From assembly GCF_000331285.1 (NCBI RefSeq), contig NZ_ANFX01000035.1, positions 1-64,000 on the forward strand: a stretch of 64,000 nt of DNA, read 5' to 3'. Of the stretch, positions 50,448 through 60,400 are shown in pieces (the stretch's first letter is position 1; the number at the start of each line of letters is the position of its first letter). The translations under genes were made by a program, and so were the position numbers. This stretch comes from Porphyrobacter sp. AAP82 (GTDB lineage: Bacteria > Pseudomonadota > Alphaproteobacteria > Sphingomonadales > Sphingomonadaceae). The notes beneath the pieces were generated by a model. That model worked only from the letters and a program-made list of their open reading frames with translations, ran no database searches and was not told where the DNA came from.

Positions 50448-52661
50448 TCAGCGCGCCTTTTTGTCGCCGCCGTACTGGTAGTAGTCGTACTGGTAGCCGT
50501 AGGCCTGACCGGCCTCGAGCGCGCGATACTTGGTCAGGATCACCCCGAGCACGTTCGCGCCCGCCACGCCCAGACGCCGCACGGCGGAACGGGCCTGACC
50601 GAAAGGCAGCTTGTTCGCTTCCAGCACGAACACCGTGCCGTCGACGAGGTGCGCCAGCATCGGGGCGTCGGCGAGACCGAGTACCGGGCAGGAGTCGAAG
50701 ATGATGAGCGAGTATTCCTCGCGGTACTTGGCGATGAAGTCGCGCAGTTCCTTGGAGGCGAGGATCTCGACCGGGTTGGGCGGAATCTCGCCGACCGGCA
50801 GGATCTCGAGGTTCTCGTGCACGCCCTTCACGACTGCCGCTTCCAGCTCGACATGGCCGAGCAGCACTTCGACGAAGCCCACCTTCGGACGCTCGATATC
50901 GAGCAGGCCGGCCACCGAGGGGCGCCGCAGGTCGGCGTCGATCAGCAGGGTCTTGCGACCCAGCCCGGCGAACAGTTCGGCCAGGATCACCGCAGTGGTG
51001 CTCTTGCCTTCGCTGGCCTGGCTGCTGGTCAGCTGAATCACATTGCGATTGCGCGGCATGGTGAAATCGATCGCTGCGCGGATCGAGGAATAGGCCTCCA
51101 TCAGCGCGCTGAACCGGTTCGTTCCCAGCGCCTCGATATCGCGGTTTTCCACGAGGGGTGTGTGGCCGAGCAGCGGCAGGCCCATCTTCTCCTCGACCTC
51201 GTCGAGCGAGCGGATGCGATCGTCCAGCGTCTCGCGCAGCACTGCCAGCGCACCGGCAAGGGCGATACCGAACACCAGCGCAAGCCCGAGGTTCTTGAAG
51301 ATGTTCGGCGCGTAGGGCGACGAGGGCACAATGGCGGCATCGAGCTTGCTGAGCATGCCCGGATCGACATTGGCCGCGCTGTTGATCTGGTTGTAGCGAT
51401 CCAGCAGGGTCTTGAGCTGGTCGCGCAGGGCCTGCGCCTCGCGATCGAGCACGCTCAGTTCGACTTGCTGGTCCTGTTCGACCATGCGCGCGCCGGCAAG
51501 CGAGTTGAGCTCGGCCTCGAGCGCGCGTTCCTGCGCCTGCGCCACCAGGAACTGGCTGCGCGCGGTCGCCTTGATGTCGGCGCTGCTCCGCTCGATCTGC
51601 GCATCGAGCACCTTCAGCTGGGCTTCGAGATTGCGGATCTGCGGGAAGTCGTCGTTGTAGCGCTGGCGCAGGTCGGCAATCTGCGCGAGCTTGGCGGTGC
51701 GTTCCGCCACTACACCCTGCAAGACCAGGTTGGACTGCACTTCGGGCAGCTGCGCGGCCGGAACGTTCTGGAGCGCGCGGTAACGCTGTTCGGCCTCGAT
51801 CCGCGCGGCGCGCGCATTGGCGACGCGGGCATTGATGCTCGACAGGTTGCTTGCGGTCAGCGTCGAGGGCGCAGCTCCGTCCTCGGTGCCGGCCGACTCC
51901 ATGATGATGCCGCTGTTGCGTGCGTAGTCGTTCGACACCTGCTCCGCCTCGCCCAGCCGCTTGCGCGTTTCCTCGATCTGGGTCTGCAGATATTCGAGTG
52001 CATAGCTGTTGGATTGGGCCGAATTGGCCGACCCGCTGGCAACGAAGGCATCGGCATAGGCGTTGGCGATTTCGGCCGCGAGGGTCGGGCTTTCGGACTG
52101 GAAACCGATCGTGATGACCCAGTTTTCGTTGGGCACCTGAGCGACGACCGAGTCGGCGAGAATCGAGGTTGCCATCTCCTTCTTGGCCTTGAGCCATTGT
52201 TCGTCGCTCATGCCGGGCGAGCGGCCCTCGTCGACATCCTTGCCGAGCAGATCGGTGCGCGAGGCCAGATCGAGACCCTCGACGACTGTCGCGGCGAGAC
52301 TGCGGCTCTTCATGACTTCGACCTGGGTCGCAAGGTAATCGTAGATCTGCGACGGCGTGAAGCCCTGCTCCACGTCCTGCCCTTCGACCACATATTGGGC
52401 AAAGGGCTTCACCGCGACCTTGGCGTCGGCCTGATACATCGGGGTGGACAGCAAGGTCACCACCAGCCCGCCGAGCAAGGCCAGCACGATGATCGAACCC
52501 ACCAGCCAGCGCTGCCGGAAGAGGATGCCGCGGATTACGGCAAAATTGATCAACTGGGCACGCGGAGCAGCGTGGTAGAGCTGCCCTTCCGGCATGTAGG
52601 CATCAAGCCATGCGCCTTGGCGGGCAGGCTCTGGGGCCTCGATAAGCGGTCTTTCGTTCAT
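50448..52661 (-). CDS. Polysaccharide co-polymerase with tyrosine autokinase domain (Wzc/GumC type)
   Basis: A 737-residue inner-membrane protein. A Wzz-like N-terminal segment and first membrane helix (RWLVGSIIVLALLGGLVVTLL) are followed by a long periplasmic coiled coil (about 200-440), a second helix (LGLALVFGIALAGALAVL), and a BY-kinase domain with QASEGKSTTAV (Walker A), TLLIDADLRRPS (A') and LIIFDSCP (B). The C-terminal YGYQYDYYQYGGDKK is the Tyr cluster that becomes phosphorylated. It controls EPS chain length and export with the Wza-like protein upstream. Confidence 0.94.
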   Translation of the reverse strand: MNERPLIEAPEPARQGAWLDAYMPEGQLYHAAPRAQLINFAVIRGILFRQRWLVGSIIVLALLGGLVVTLLSTPMYQADAKVAVKPFAQYVVEGQDVEQGFTPSQIYDYLATQVEVMKSRSLAATVVEGLDLASRTDLLGKDVDEGRSPGMSDEQWLKAKKEMATSILADSVVAQVPNENWVITIGFQSESPTLAAEIANAYADAFVASGSANSAQSNSYALEYLQTQIEETRKRLGEAEQVSNDYARNSGIIMESAGTEDGAAPSTLTASNLSSINARVANARAARIEAEQRYRALQNVPAAQLPEVQSNLVLQGVVAERTAKLAQIADLRQRYNDDFPQIRNLEAQLKVLDAQIERSSADIKATARSQFLVAQAQERALEAELNSLAGARMVEQDQQVELSVLDREAQALRDQLKTLLDRYNQINSAANVDPGMLSKLDAAIVPSSPYAPNIFKNLGLALVFGIALAGALAVLRETLDDRIRSLDEVEEKMGLPLLGHTPLVENRDIEALGTNRFSALMEAYSSIRAAIDFTMPRNRNVIQLTSSQASEGKSTTAVILAELFAGLGRKTLLIDADLRRPSVAGLLDIERPKVGFVEVLLGHVELEAAVVKGVHENLEILPVGEIPPNPVEILASKELRDFIAKYREEYSLIIFDSCPVLGLADAPMLAHLVDGTVFVLEANKLPFGQARSAVRRLGVAGANVLGVILTKYRALEAGQAYGYQYDYYQYGGDKKAR

Positions 52662-52665
52662 GACA

Positions 52666-53397
52666 TCAATTTTTGTTCAGGCCAGCGACCGCGAACACTC
52701 CAAAGACAGGCAGAGCCTTGAGCAGATCTTCCCAGAACACCGACAGGCCGTCGGCGCCCATCACCACGCGATCACCGGGCTGCAGCACCGGATCGAGCAT
52801 CGTGCCCTGGCTCACCTGCTGGTAATCGAACTTGGCGACCATGATGCCCTGCGGGCTCTCGCGGAACACCGCGACCTGCTGCACGTTCGCGGTGCGCTTC
52901 GGTCCCTTGGCCAGCGCAATCGCCGAGGACAGGCGCGCACCGGGCTGGAAGGCATAGACACCGGGCGAATCGACCGCGCCTTCGACTGTCACGAGGTGCG
53001 AGGCGTATTCGGTGATGTTGACGCTCACCATCGGCGACTTGAGGCCGACAGCGGCGAGGCGGCGGGTCACGTCCTGTTCGAATTGCATGGCGGTCATCCC
53101 GGCAGCTGGGATCGAGCCCAGCATCGGCAGCGAGACATTGCCTTCGACCCCGACCTTCACGGCCTCGAGCGAGAATTCCGGCTCGCGGAAGACGATCACC
53201 GAGATCTGGTCCGCGGGACGCAGCAGGTAGCTGGTCGGGCGCTGGAAGCTGTAATCGCTCTGGCCGAGATCGGCACGCGGCTGCGTGACGCTGGCACCGA
53301 TGATCGGATCAGGAGTGGACGCGCACCCGGCCAGCAGGACCAAAGCGGCAGCGGAAACGGCGGCTCTCCGCGCGGAATTGGATGTCAGTGATGTCAC
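52666..53397 (-). CDS. Polysaccharide export outer-membrane lipoprotein (Wza/GumB type)
   Basis: A 243-residue lipoprotein (lipobox VLLAGCAS). The export domain has YLLRPADQISVIVFREPEFSLEAVKVGVEGNVSLPMLGSIPAAGMT, followed by an SLBB-like VTVEGAVDSPGVYAFQPGARLSSAIALAKG. It forms the outer-membrane EPS channel. The start is GTG at 53397 with a strong AAGGAGGG site. It lies four nt upstream of the Wzc-like gene. Confidence 0.94.
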   Translation of the reverse strand: MTSLTSNSARRAAVSAAALVLLAGCASTPDPIIGASVTQPRADLGQSDYSFQRPTSYLLRPADQISVIVFREPEFSLEAVKVGVEGNVSLPMLGSIPAAGMTAMQFEQDVTRRLAAVGLKSPMVSVNITEYASHLVTVEGAVDSPGVYAFQPGARLSSAIALAKGPKRTANVQQVAVFRESPQGIMVAKFDYQQVSQGTMLDPVLQPGDRVVMGADGLSVFWEDLLKALPVFGVFAVAGLNKN

Positions 53398-53640
53398 GGA
53401 ACCCTCCTTCTACAGGCCTCGGTGCTTATACGTAGGAATATCGCAGTGCAACACTAATGGGTTCCGCGGGGCCGGTCTGCGAGAAAAGGTGTGCCGCGGG
53501 GGAACGGTCGGCACCATGGCATTGGCGTTGCCGAATCGCGGGCTTGCGGCAGACGCGCCATGGCTCGTCAAACTGCCGCTTGAAGCGCGCCGCGTTTGGC
53601 CGCATGGCGCGCGGCGCTCCAACTCCCGCAGAGGAAAGCA

Positions 53641-54186
53641 ATGCCCTTCAGTCAATCAATCCTGAGTCTTTCCGCCAGCGGTCTTTACGGCTGTGTGCTG
53701 GTTGTCTGCCTCGCCGCCGCCATCACCGCGCGCGTTTCGCGGCAGCTGCCGGGGCATGTCTGGACATGGTTGCTGCTGGCGGTGTTCTTCGCGGTTCTCG
53801 TTCCGCTGCGGCTGCTGGAGGTCGAGGAAAGCGTGCGCGACAGTCTGCGCGCCGCGATGCGTGCCGAGGGCAACTATAGCGAGCGCCGCGATGTTCAGGG
53901 GCCGATCGTTGCCGCCATCATTCTCGTCGCGGGCGCAGGGGCGCTGGCGCTACTCTATCGCACGACGCGCAATGTCCGCGGTCGCCGCAACGTCGCGCGG
54001 GTCGCCGCGCTGGTCGCGGCGCTGGCGATGCTGTTCCTGATGACGCTGCGGATGATCTCGCTGCACGCAGTCGATGCGCTGCTGTACGGGCCGGTGAAGC
54101 TCAACTGGGTGATCGATCTGGGCGCCAGCCTCACTGTGCTGGGCGCGGCGGTCTACTACACCCGGCTGGTGCGCCGACAGAGCTGA
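53641..54186 (+). CDS. Uncharacterised four-helix membrane protein in the EPS locus
   Basis: A 181-residue protein with four hydrophobic segments (LYGCVLVVCLAAAITA, WTWLLLAVFFAVLVPL, GPIVAAIILVAGAGALALL, and two close ones after 120). An acidic/basic loop contains ESVRDSLRAAMRAEGNYSERRDVQG. ATG 53641 has a GAGGAAAG site. No family recognised. It is divergent from the Wza-like gene and the only plus-strand gene in this part, so it may share regulation with export. Confidence 0.75.
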   Translation: MPFSQSILSLSASGLYGCVLVVCLAAAITARVSRQLPGHVWTWLLLAVFFAVLVPLRLLEVEESVRDSLRAAMRAEGNYSERRDVQGPIVAAIILVAGAGALALLYRTTRNVRGRRNVARVAALVAALAMLFLMTLRMISLHAVDALLYGPVKLNWVIDLGASLTVLGAAVYYTRLVRRQS

Positions 54187-54188
54187 AT

Positions 54189-55322
54189 TCAGCCGCCTGC
54201 GAGGATCGCCGCGATCCGGCGACTGGCGGTGCCGTCACCATAGGGATTGTGGGCTCTGGCCATGCTCTCGTAAGCCTGACGGTCGTCGAGCAGCCGAGCG
54301 GTTTCGGCGATGATCCGCCCCGCATCGGCTCCGACGAGCCGCGCCGTGCCTGCGGCAACGCCCTCGGGCCGCTCGGTGGTGTCGCGCATCACCAGCACCG
54401 GCTTGCCGAGGCTGGGCGCTTCCTCCTGTATGCCGCCGGAATCGGTCAGCACGACGTCGCAGGCAGCCATCATCGCCACGAAATCGAGGTAGTCGAGCGG
54501 GTCGATCAGGGCGATGTTGTCGTGCCCGGAAAGCGCCGGACGCATGACTTCGACGACATTGGGATTGGGGTGGAGCGGATAGATGATCGCCACATCCTCG
54601 CGCGCGGCAAGCGCCTGTAGCGCGGCGGCGATTTCCTGCATCCCCGCGCCGAAATTCTCGCGCCGGTGCGCGGTGACGGCGATGATGCGCCTGCCCGCAA
54701 AGCGCTCCTTCAGCGGTGCGACCACCGGGGCGAGGGCCGGGTCGGCCGCGACCTTGCCTTGCGCGAACATCAGCGCGTCGATCACGGTGTTGCCGGTGAT
54801 ATGGATCGCGCTGTCGGCTACGTTCTCGGCCCGCAGCGCGGCGGCGGCGGTCTCGGTCGGGGCGAAGTGGAGATCGGCCACAGCGCCGGTGACCTTGCGG
54901 TTCACCTCCTCGGGCCAGGGCGAATAGATGTCACCGCTTCTGAGGCCGGCCTCGACATGGCCCACCGGAATGCGGCGGAAATAGCAGGCGAGCGTCGCCA
55001 TCATGGTGGTGAGCGTGTCGCCATGCACCAGCACGCGATCGGGCTTCAGCGCATCGAGCGCCTCGCCGAAGCGGGTGACGATCCGGGCTGACAGCGCATC
55101 GAGGCTTTGCCCCGGCTGCATCAGATCGAGATCGATATCGGGCGCGATCCCTGCCATCGCCAGCACTGAATCGAGCATCTCTCGGTGCTGCGCCGTCACC
55201 GCCACGCGCACGTCGAACTGCCCGGTCTCGCGCAGCGCGAAGACCACCGGAAACATCTTGATCGCCTCGGGCCGGGTGCCGAAGGTGACGAGGATGCGGG
55301 GTTTCCCGCTGCGGGCGCTCAT
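54189..55322 (-). CDS. wecB: UDP-N-acetylglucosamine 2-epimerase (non-hydrolysing)
   Basis: A 377-residue epimerase interconverting UDP-GlcNAc and UDP-ManNAc. TFGTRPEAIKMFPVV, VTAQHREMLD, VLVHGDTLTTMMATLA, GHVEAGLRSGD, ITGNTVIDAL, DSGGIQEEAPSLGKPVLVMRDTTERPEGV are all typical. It starts inside the end of wecC (ATGA). Confidence 0.96.
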   Translation of the reverse strand: MSARSGKPRILVTFGTRPEAIKMFPVVFALRETGQFDVRVAVTAQHREMLDSVLAMAGIAPDIDLDLMQPGQSLDALSARIVTRFGEALDALKPDRVLVHGDTLTTMMATLACYFRRIPVGHVEAGLRSGDIYSPWPEEVNRKVTGAVADLHFAPTETAAAALRAENVADSAIHITGNTVIDALMFAQGKVAADPALAPVVAPLKERFAGRRIIAVTAHRRENFGAGMQEIAAALQALAAREDVAIIYPLHPNPNVVEVMRPALSGHDNIALIDPLDYLDFVAMMAACDVVLTDSGGIQEEAPSLGKPVLVMRDTTERPEGVAAGTARLVGADAGRIIAETARLLDDRQAYESMARAHNPYGDGTASRRIAAILAGG

Positions 55323-56623
55323 CGCCGGAGCATGCCCCTCGTGTCGAACACCAGCTTGCCCGCGAGATCATCGGGGCCGAGATGCTTGAAGGCGGTGTGA
55401 TCGACAAGCACCACCACAATCTCCGCCGTCCGCAGAGCCGCGTCAAGCGTCACCAGCTCCGCGCCGCTCCCAGCGAGGGCCGCTGGCATGTCCTCGGTGA
55501 AAGGCTCGACCACGAGGATGCGGTTCCCGTGGGTATGTGCCAGCGCCTCGGCGATTTCGAGCGCGGGGCTTTCGCGGAAGTCGTCGATGTCGGGCTTGAA
55601 GGCGAGGCCGAGCAGCGCGATCTTGCCTTCCGGGGCGGCATCGAGCAGCGCGCAGATGCGGGCCTCGGTGTGCACCGCCTTGTGATCATTGACCTCGCGC
55701 GCGGTGCGCACCAGCCTTGCGGCCGCAGGAGCGCCGGCAACCAGGAACCACGGGTCGACCGCGATGCAGTGCCCGCCCACGCCGGGGCCGGGCTGAAGAA
55801 TGTTCACGCGCGGGTGGCGGTTGGCGAGGCGGATCACGTCCCACACATCGACCCCGATCACGTCGGCGATCATCGAGAGCTCGTTGGCAAAGGCGATGTT
55901 GACGTCGCGGAACGAGTTTTCGACCAGCTTCACCGTCTCGGCCACCCGGGCGGTGGTGTAGAGGCAATCGCCCTTGACGAAGCTGGTGTAGAGCACCGCC
56001 GCACGCTCGGCGCAGGCCGGGGTGACGCCGCCGATCACCCGGTCGTTGTGCACCAGCTCGTTGACGATCCGGCCCGGCAGCACGCGCTCGGGGCAATAGG
56101 CCAGCGCGATGTCGGCCTCTTCGGTCGAACCGTCCCGCGGGACGACCAGATCGGGGCGCAACTCGCTGATGATCTCCGCCACGCGCTCGGTCGTGCCGAC
56201 CGGCGAGGTGCTCTCGACGATCACGCAGGCCCCGGGCAGGATCTTGGGCGCGATCGCCCGCGCGGCGGCTTCGACATAGGAAATGTCGGGCGCATTGCCT
56301 TCACCCAGCGGGGTGGGCACGGCGATCATGTAGAAGCTCGCGGTCGGCACCTCGGTCGAGGCGACCAGCGTGCGGGCAGTGATGGCGTCATGCACCAGCT
56401 TGTCGAGATCGCGCTCCTCGATGTGGACGCCGCCGGCATTGACGGTCTCGACCACGCGCTTGGAGACGTCGACCCCGCAGACATTCCAGCCATAGCTGGC
56501 GAGCAGCGCTGCTGTCGGCAGGCCGATATAGCCCAGCCCGATCACCGCGACCTGATGGTCGGGTGCCGGATGAAGGCCGGCCTCGATGCCGAGCGCGGCG
56601 GCTGTCTTGAAAGGAGCATTCAT
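55319..56623 (-). CDS. wecC: UDP-N-acetyl-D-mannosamine dehydrogenase
   Basis: A 434-residue UDP-sugar dehydrogenase oxidising UDP-ManNAc to UDP-ManNAcA. VAVIGLGYIGLPTAALLASYG is the NAD site, GACVIVESTSPVGTTE and KLVENSFRDVNIAFANELS follow, and PGPGVGGHCIAVDPWFL contains the catalytic Cys. KIALLGLAFKPDIDDFRESPA is the C-terminal domain. ATG 56623 was chosen over a longer frame from 56665. With wecB it shows the EPS contains an N-acetylmannosaminuronic acid. Confidence 0.94.
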   Translation of the reverse strand: MNAPFKTAAALGIEAGLHPAPDHQVAVIGLGYIGLPTAALLASYGWNVCGVDVSKRVVETVNAGGVHIEERDLDKLVHDAITARTLVASTEVPTASFYMIAVPTPLGEGNAPDISYVEAAARAIAPKILPGACVIVESTSPVGTTERVAEIISELRPDLVVPRDGSTEEADIALAYCPERVLPGRIVNELVHNDRVIGGVTPACAERAAVLYTSFVKGDCLYTTARVAETVKLVENSFRDVNIAFANELSMIADVIGVDVWDVIRLANRHPRVNILQPGPGVGGHCIAVDPWFLVAGAPAAARLVRTAREVNDHKAVHTEARICALLDAAPEGKIALLGLAFKPDIDDFRESPALEIAEALAHTHGNRILVVEPFTEDMPAALAGSGAELVTLDAALRTAEIVVVLVDHTAFKHLGPDDLAGKLVFDTRGMLRR

Positions 56624-56721
56624 GTTGTCACGGTCCCGCGTTTGCGAGCGGGACCATGGCCGCAAAGCCCTTAAAAACGCGTTAGGCTTGCCGGTTCTTT
56701 ACCACGCGGGCTGCGCCGGTG

Positions 56722-57204
56722 TCAGAGCGGGCGGTTCTCGATGAAGGCCGCGAGCGCTGCATGAAGCTGCTGCGCGGTGGGCGAGCGGGTGGCCGACCAG
56801 TCGGTGAGCGCGAGGCCCTCGGCTATGCGCGGTTCGAGCTCGCTCTCGTCAGCGGCGACCAGAATGCCCGGTCGTCCTGCCAGCTTGCCCACAGTCGCCA
56901 GCTGGTGATCATTGCGGTGTTCACCGAGATCCGCGCGGCGCGGCATCAGCAGGATCGGCTTGGCGCAGCGCGCAGCGGTCAGCACCGTGCCGATCCCGGC
57001 ATGGGCGACAACCAGCCGCGCCTCGCCCATCAGAGCCTCGAACTCGGCCGGCGCGATCTTGACCCGCGCCTCCATGTTGCGCGGCTGATACGAACCCTTG
57101 CCGGTCTGCGCGATCACCGGCATCCCGAGGCTCGGCGCGAGCGCGTCCATCGCGGCGATCAGCCGGTCGAAGCCCAGCTGCATTCCCACCGTGACGATGA
57201 TCAC
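56722..57204 (-). CDS. Alg13/PssE-like glycosyltransferase subunit (GT28 C-terminal domain)
   Basis: A 160-residue protein: MIIVTVGMQLGFDRLIAAMD, VIAQTGKGSY, EARLVVAHAGIGTVLTAARCAKPILLMPRRADLGEHRNDHQLAT (sugar-nucleotide binding). It corresponds to the donor-binding half of a split GT28 enzyme; the other half is directly upstream, overlapping by ATGA. Confidence 0.9.
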   Translation of the reverse strand: MIIVTVGMQLGFDRLIAAMDALAPSLGMPVIAQTGKGSYQPRNMEARVKIAPAEFEALMGEARLVVAHAGIGTVLTAARCAKPILLMPRRADLGEHRNDHQLATVGKLAGRPGILVAADESELEPRIAEGLALTDWSATRSPTAQQLHAALAAFIENRPL

Positions 57205-57659
57205 AGCACCGCCCCGAAATAGCGCGGACGATCAGGGCCGGCGAGGTGCTCCCACTGGGTCCAGCACTGGTGCGCGAAACGCTTCGACAGCTTGCCGCAC
57301 ATCGACAGCTCCTCGCCATTGGCGACGGAATCGATCCATAGCGTGCGCGCGCCGATCAGGCGGCCCGCGAGGATGCAGAAGAACCCGGGCGCGGCGCCGG
57401 TCGATAGGATCACCTTGGGGCGATGCTTGAGCACCACCCACAGTGCCACCAGCGCGCACAGCGCCGACCGGACCGGCATGTTCTGGTTGCAGTCGGGCAG
57501 GCTCTCGACATCGGCGATGCCGTGTTGAGCCGCGACCGCCGGTTCGGTGGTGGCAAAGCGGATGTCGTATTGCGCCAGCGTCGGGCGCAGCAGCATCAGC
57601 TGTTCCCAGTGTCCCCCGCCCGAGGCAACGGCGAGCACCCTGATGCTGTCTTTGCCCAT
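57201..57659 (-). CDS. Alg14/PssD-like glycosyltransferase subunit
   Basis: A 152-residue protein: LAVASGGGHWEQLMLLRPTL at the start, KHRPKVILSTGAAPGFFCILAGRLIGARTLWIDSVAN in the middle. This is the acceptor and membrane-anchoring half of the split enzyme, comparable with PssD/WelK-type glucuronosyltransferases of EPS assembly. ATG 57659 chosen; the frame extends 11 codons upstream to 57692. Confidence 0.88.
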   Translation of the reverse strand: MGKDSIRVLAVASGGGHWEQLMLLRPTLAQYDIRFATTEPAVAAQHGIADVESLPDCNQNMPVRSALCALVALWVVLKHRPKVILSTGAAPGFFCILAGRLIGARTLWIDSVANGEELSMCGKLSKRFAHQCWTQWEHLAGPDRPRYFGAVL

Positions 57660-57731
57660 CGCTGGCGAGATCCCGCTTGTTGCGCCGCACAATCGCGTGG
57701 CTGCGGGCCTATGAGCAAGCGGGCGGGGCTG

Positions 57732-58493
57732 TCAATCGCCCTGCGCCAGGCGCGCAACCTCGGCCAGCACCGGCGCAGCCCATTCGCCGCGGCAGATCAG
57801 CAGATCGGGCATGTAGGTGTCCGGCTGGTTGTAGACCAGCAACGACCCGTCGATGCGCGAACAATGAAGCCCGTATGCGGCGGCAACCGCCACCGGCGCG
57901 CAGCTGTCCCATTCGTACTGTCCGCCGGAATGGAGATAGACTTCCGCCTCGCCCCGCACCACCGCCATGGCCTTGGCGCCGGCGCTGCCCATCGGCACCA
58001 GTTCGCCGTCAAGCGCGGCAGCGACGGCTTGCGCTTCGGCGGCGGGGCGCGTGCGGCTGACGAGGAAGCGCGGGCGCGGTGCCATCGGGGCAAGCGGGTG
58101 CGGCTGGTCGGAGCGCAGCACCACCTCGCCTGCCAGTCCCGGCAAGGCGACCGCGCCATGCACCGGCACGCCGTCTACTGCGAGCGCGACATGCACCGCC
58201 CAGTCGGCGCGGCCTTCGGAGTATTCGCGCGTGCCGTCGACCGGATCGATGATCCATACCCGTGACTTGGCGAGGCGCGCGGGATTGTCCTTCTCCTCTT
58301 CGGACAGGAGCCCGTCATCGGGCCGAGCGGCGCGGATCGCTTCGCACAGGAAGCGGTTGGCCTCGCGGTCGCCCTCATCGCCGAGCGGCTTGCCAGCCAG
58401 CCCCGAGCCCTCGCGCACCGCCGTCAGCAGGCGTCCCGCCTCGAGGGCGAGCTGTGCCGCGAGCGCGGCGTCATCAAGCTCTGCAAGGTTCAT
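57732..58493 (-). CDS. cysQ: 3'(2'),5'-bisphosphate nucleotidase
   Basis: A 253-residue inositol-monophosphatase-fold phosphatase that removes the 3'-phosphate from PAP and PAPS. Metal-site motifs: [20 protein letters not shown], and [15 protein letters not shown]. It recycles the by-product of PAPS use, matching cysNC, whose stop overlaps its ATG. Confidence 0.94.
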   Translation of the reverse strand: MNLAELDDAALAAQLALEAGRLLTAVREGSGLAGKPLGDEGDREANRFLCEAIRAARPDDGLLSEEEKDNPARLAKSRVWIIDPVDGTREYSEGRADWAVHVALAVDGVPVHGAVALPGLAGEVVLRSDQPHPLAPMAPRPRFLVSRTRPAAEAQAVAAALDGELVPMGSAGAKAMAVVRGEAEVYLHSGGQYEWDSCAPVAVAAAYGLHCSRIDGSLLVYNQPDTYMPDLLICRGEWAAPVLAEVARLAQGD

Positions 58494-60400
58494 TTGAGCG
58501 GCAGGATCCTGTCGATGATGTAGCGTGCCGCTTCCTCGGGGGTCATGTCCACGGTGTTGACGCGGATTTCCGGATTCTCGGGGGGTTCGTAGGGGCTGTC
58601 GATCCCGGTGAAGTTCTTGAGCTTGCCTTCCCGCGCCTTCTTGTAGAGGCCCTTCACATCGCGCCCTTCGGCGACTTCGAGCGGGGTGTCGACGAAGATC
58701 TCGACGAATTCGCCCTCGGGCAGCATGTCGCGCACCATCTGCCGTTCGGCCCGGAACGGCGAGATGAACGCGGTGAGCACGATCAGCCCGGCATCCGCCA
58801 TCAGCTTGGCGACTTCGCCCACGCGGCGGATGTTCTCGATCCGGTCTGCCTCGGTGAAGCCCAAATCGCGGTTGAGGCCGTGACGGACATTGTCCCCGTC
58901 GAGCAGAAAGGTGTGGCGGTTCATCACGAACAGCTGCTTTTCGACCTCGTTGGCGATGGTCGACTTGCCGCTGCCCGAAAGGCCGGTGAACCACAGCACC
59001 CGCGGGGTCTGGTTCTTCATCCCCGCGTGATCCTCGCGGGTGATGCTGACCGGCTGCCAATGGACGTTCTCCGCCCGGCGCAGACTGAAGGCGATCATCC
59101 CGGCAGCGACGGTGGCGTTGGTGTACTTGTCGATCAGGATGAACCCGCCAAGCTGGCGGTTCGTCTCATAGGGCTCGAAGGTGATCGGCCGGTCGGTGGC
59201 GAATTCGGCCACGCCGATGCTGTTGAGCCCGAGCGTCCTTGCGGCAAGGTGCTCGCGGCTGTTGACGTCGATCTCGTATTTGGGCGGCTGGATCGTCGCA
59301 GTGACGGTCTGGGTGCCGAGCTTGAGCCAGTAGCCGCGACCGGGCTTCAAGGCCTCCTCGTCCATCCACACGAAGGTGGCGCAGAACTGGTCGGAGGCCT
59401 GCGGCGGATCGCCAGCGGCCGCGATCACGTCGCCGCGGCTGCAATCGACCTCGTCGGCAAGGCTGATGGTGACCGACTGGCCGGCGACGGCCTCGTCGAG
59501 TTCGCCATCGAAAGTGGTGATGCTCTTGACCGTGCTGGTCTTGCCCGAAGGCACGATCCGCACCGGATCGCCGACCCGCACAGTGCCGCTCGCGATCAGC
59601 CCGGCAAAGCCGCGGAAGTCGAGATTGGGGCGGTTGACCCACTGCACCGGCATCCGGAACGGCTGGGCCTGCTCGGCGGCGTTGTCGACATCCACGCTCT
59701 CGAGGTGCTCGATCAGCGCCGGTCCGGCATACCACGGGGTGTTGGCCGAGAGCGCGGTGATGTTGTCCCCCTTGAAGCCCGAAATCGGGATCGCGGTGAA
59801 ATCCGTGATGCCGATCCCTTCGGCAAAGGCGCGGTAATCGGCAACGATCGCATCGAAAGTCGCCTGATCATAGCCGACGAGGTCCATCTTGTTCACCGCC
59901 AGCACCACGTGGCGGATGCCGATCAGGTGGACGAGCCAGGAATGGCGGCGGGTCTGCTGCAACACGCCCTTCCTCGCATCGACGAGGATGACGGCGAGAT
60001 CGGCAGTCGAGGCGCCGGTCACCATGTTACGGGTATATTGCTCGTGGCCGGGCGTATCGGCGACGATGAACTTGCGCTTTTCGGTGGTGAAAAAGCGGTA
60101 GGCGACGTCGATCGTGATGCCCTGCTCGCGCTCGGCCGCAAGTCCATCGACCAGCAGCGCGAAGTCGATCTCCTCGCCCTGTGTGCCGTGCTTGATGCTG
60201 TCGCTTTCCAGCGCGGCGAGCTGATCTTCGAAGATCATCTTGGAATCGTAGAGCAGCCGTCCGATCAGGGTGGACTTGCCATCATCCACGCTGCCGCAAG
60301 TGATGAAGCGCAGCAGGCTCTTGTGCTGGTGCGCGTGCAGATAGGCGTCGATATCCTCGGCGATGAGCGCGTCGGTCTGGAAGGAGGAGGGGGTGTTCAT
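58490..60400 (-). CDS. cysNC: Bifunctional sulfate adenylyltransferase subunit 1/APS kinase
   Basis: A 636-residue fusion. The N-terminal EF-Tu-like GTPase (CysN) has [40 protein letters not shown] and NKMDL. The C-terminal APS kinase (CysC) begins with GLSGSGKST near residue 473 and includes [17 protein letters not shown]. With CysD it makes APS, then PAPS, for sulfation or cysteine synthesis. TGATG overlap with cysD. Confidence 0.96.
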   Translation of the reverse strand: MNTPSSFQTDALIAEDIDAYLHAHQHKSLLRFITCGSVDDGKSTLIGRLLYDSKMIFEDQLAALESDSIKHGTQGEEIDFALLVDGLAAEREQGITIDVAYRFFTTEKRKFIVADTPGHEQYTRNMVTGASTADLAVILVDARKGVLQQTRRHSWLVHLIGIRHVVLAVNKMDLVGYDQATFDAIVADYRAFAEGIGITDFTAIPISGFKGDNITALSANTPWYAGPALIEHLESVDVDNAAEQAQPFRMPVQWVNRPNLDFRGFAGLIASGTVRVGDPVRIVPSGKTSTVKSITTFDGELDEAVAGQSVTISLADEVDCSRGDVIAAAGDPPQASDQFCATFVWMDEEALKPGRGYWLKLGTQTVTATIQPPKYEIDVNSREHLAARTLGLNSIGVAEFATDRPITFEPYETNRQLGGFILIDKYTNATVAAGMIAFSLRRAENVHWQPVSITREDHAGMKNQTPRVLWFTGLSGSGKSTIANEVEKQLFVMNRHTFLLDGDNVRHGLNRDLGFTEADRIENIRRVGEVAKLMADAGLIVLTAFISPFRAERQMVRDMLPEGEFVEIFVDTPLEVAEGRDVKGLYKKAREGKLKNFTGIDSPYEPPENPEIRVNTVDMTPEEAARYIIDRILPLK

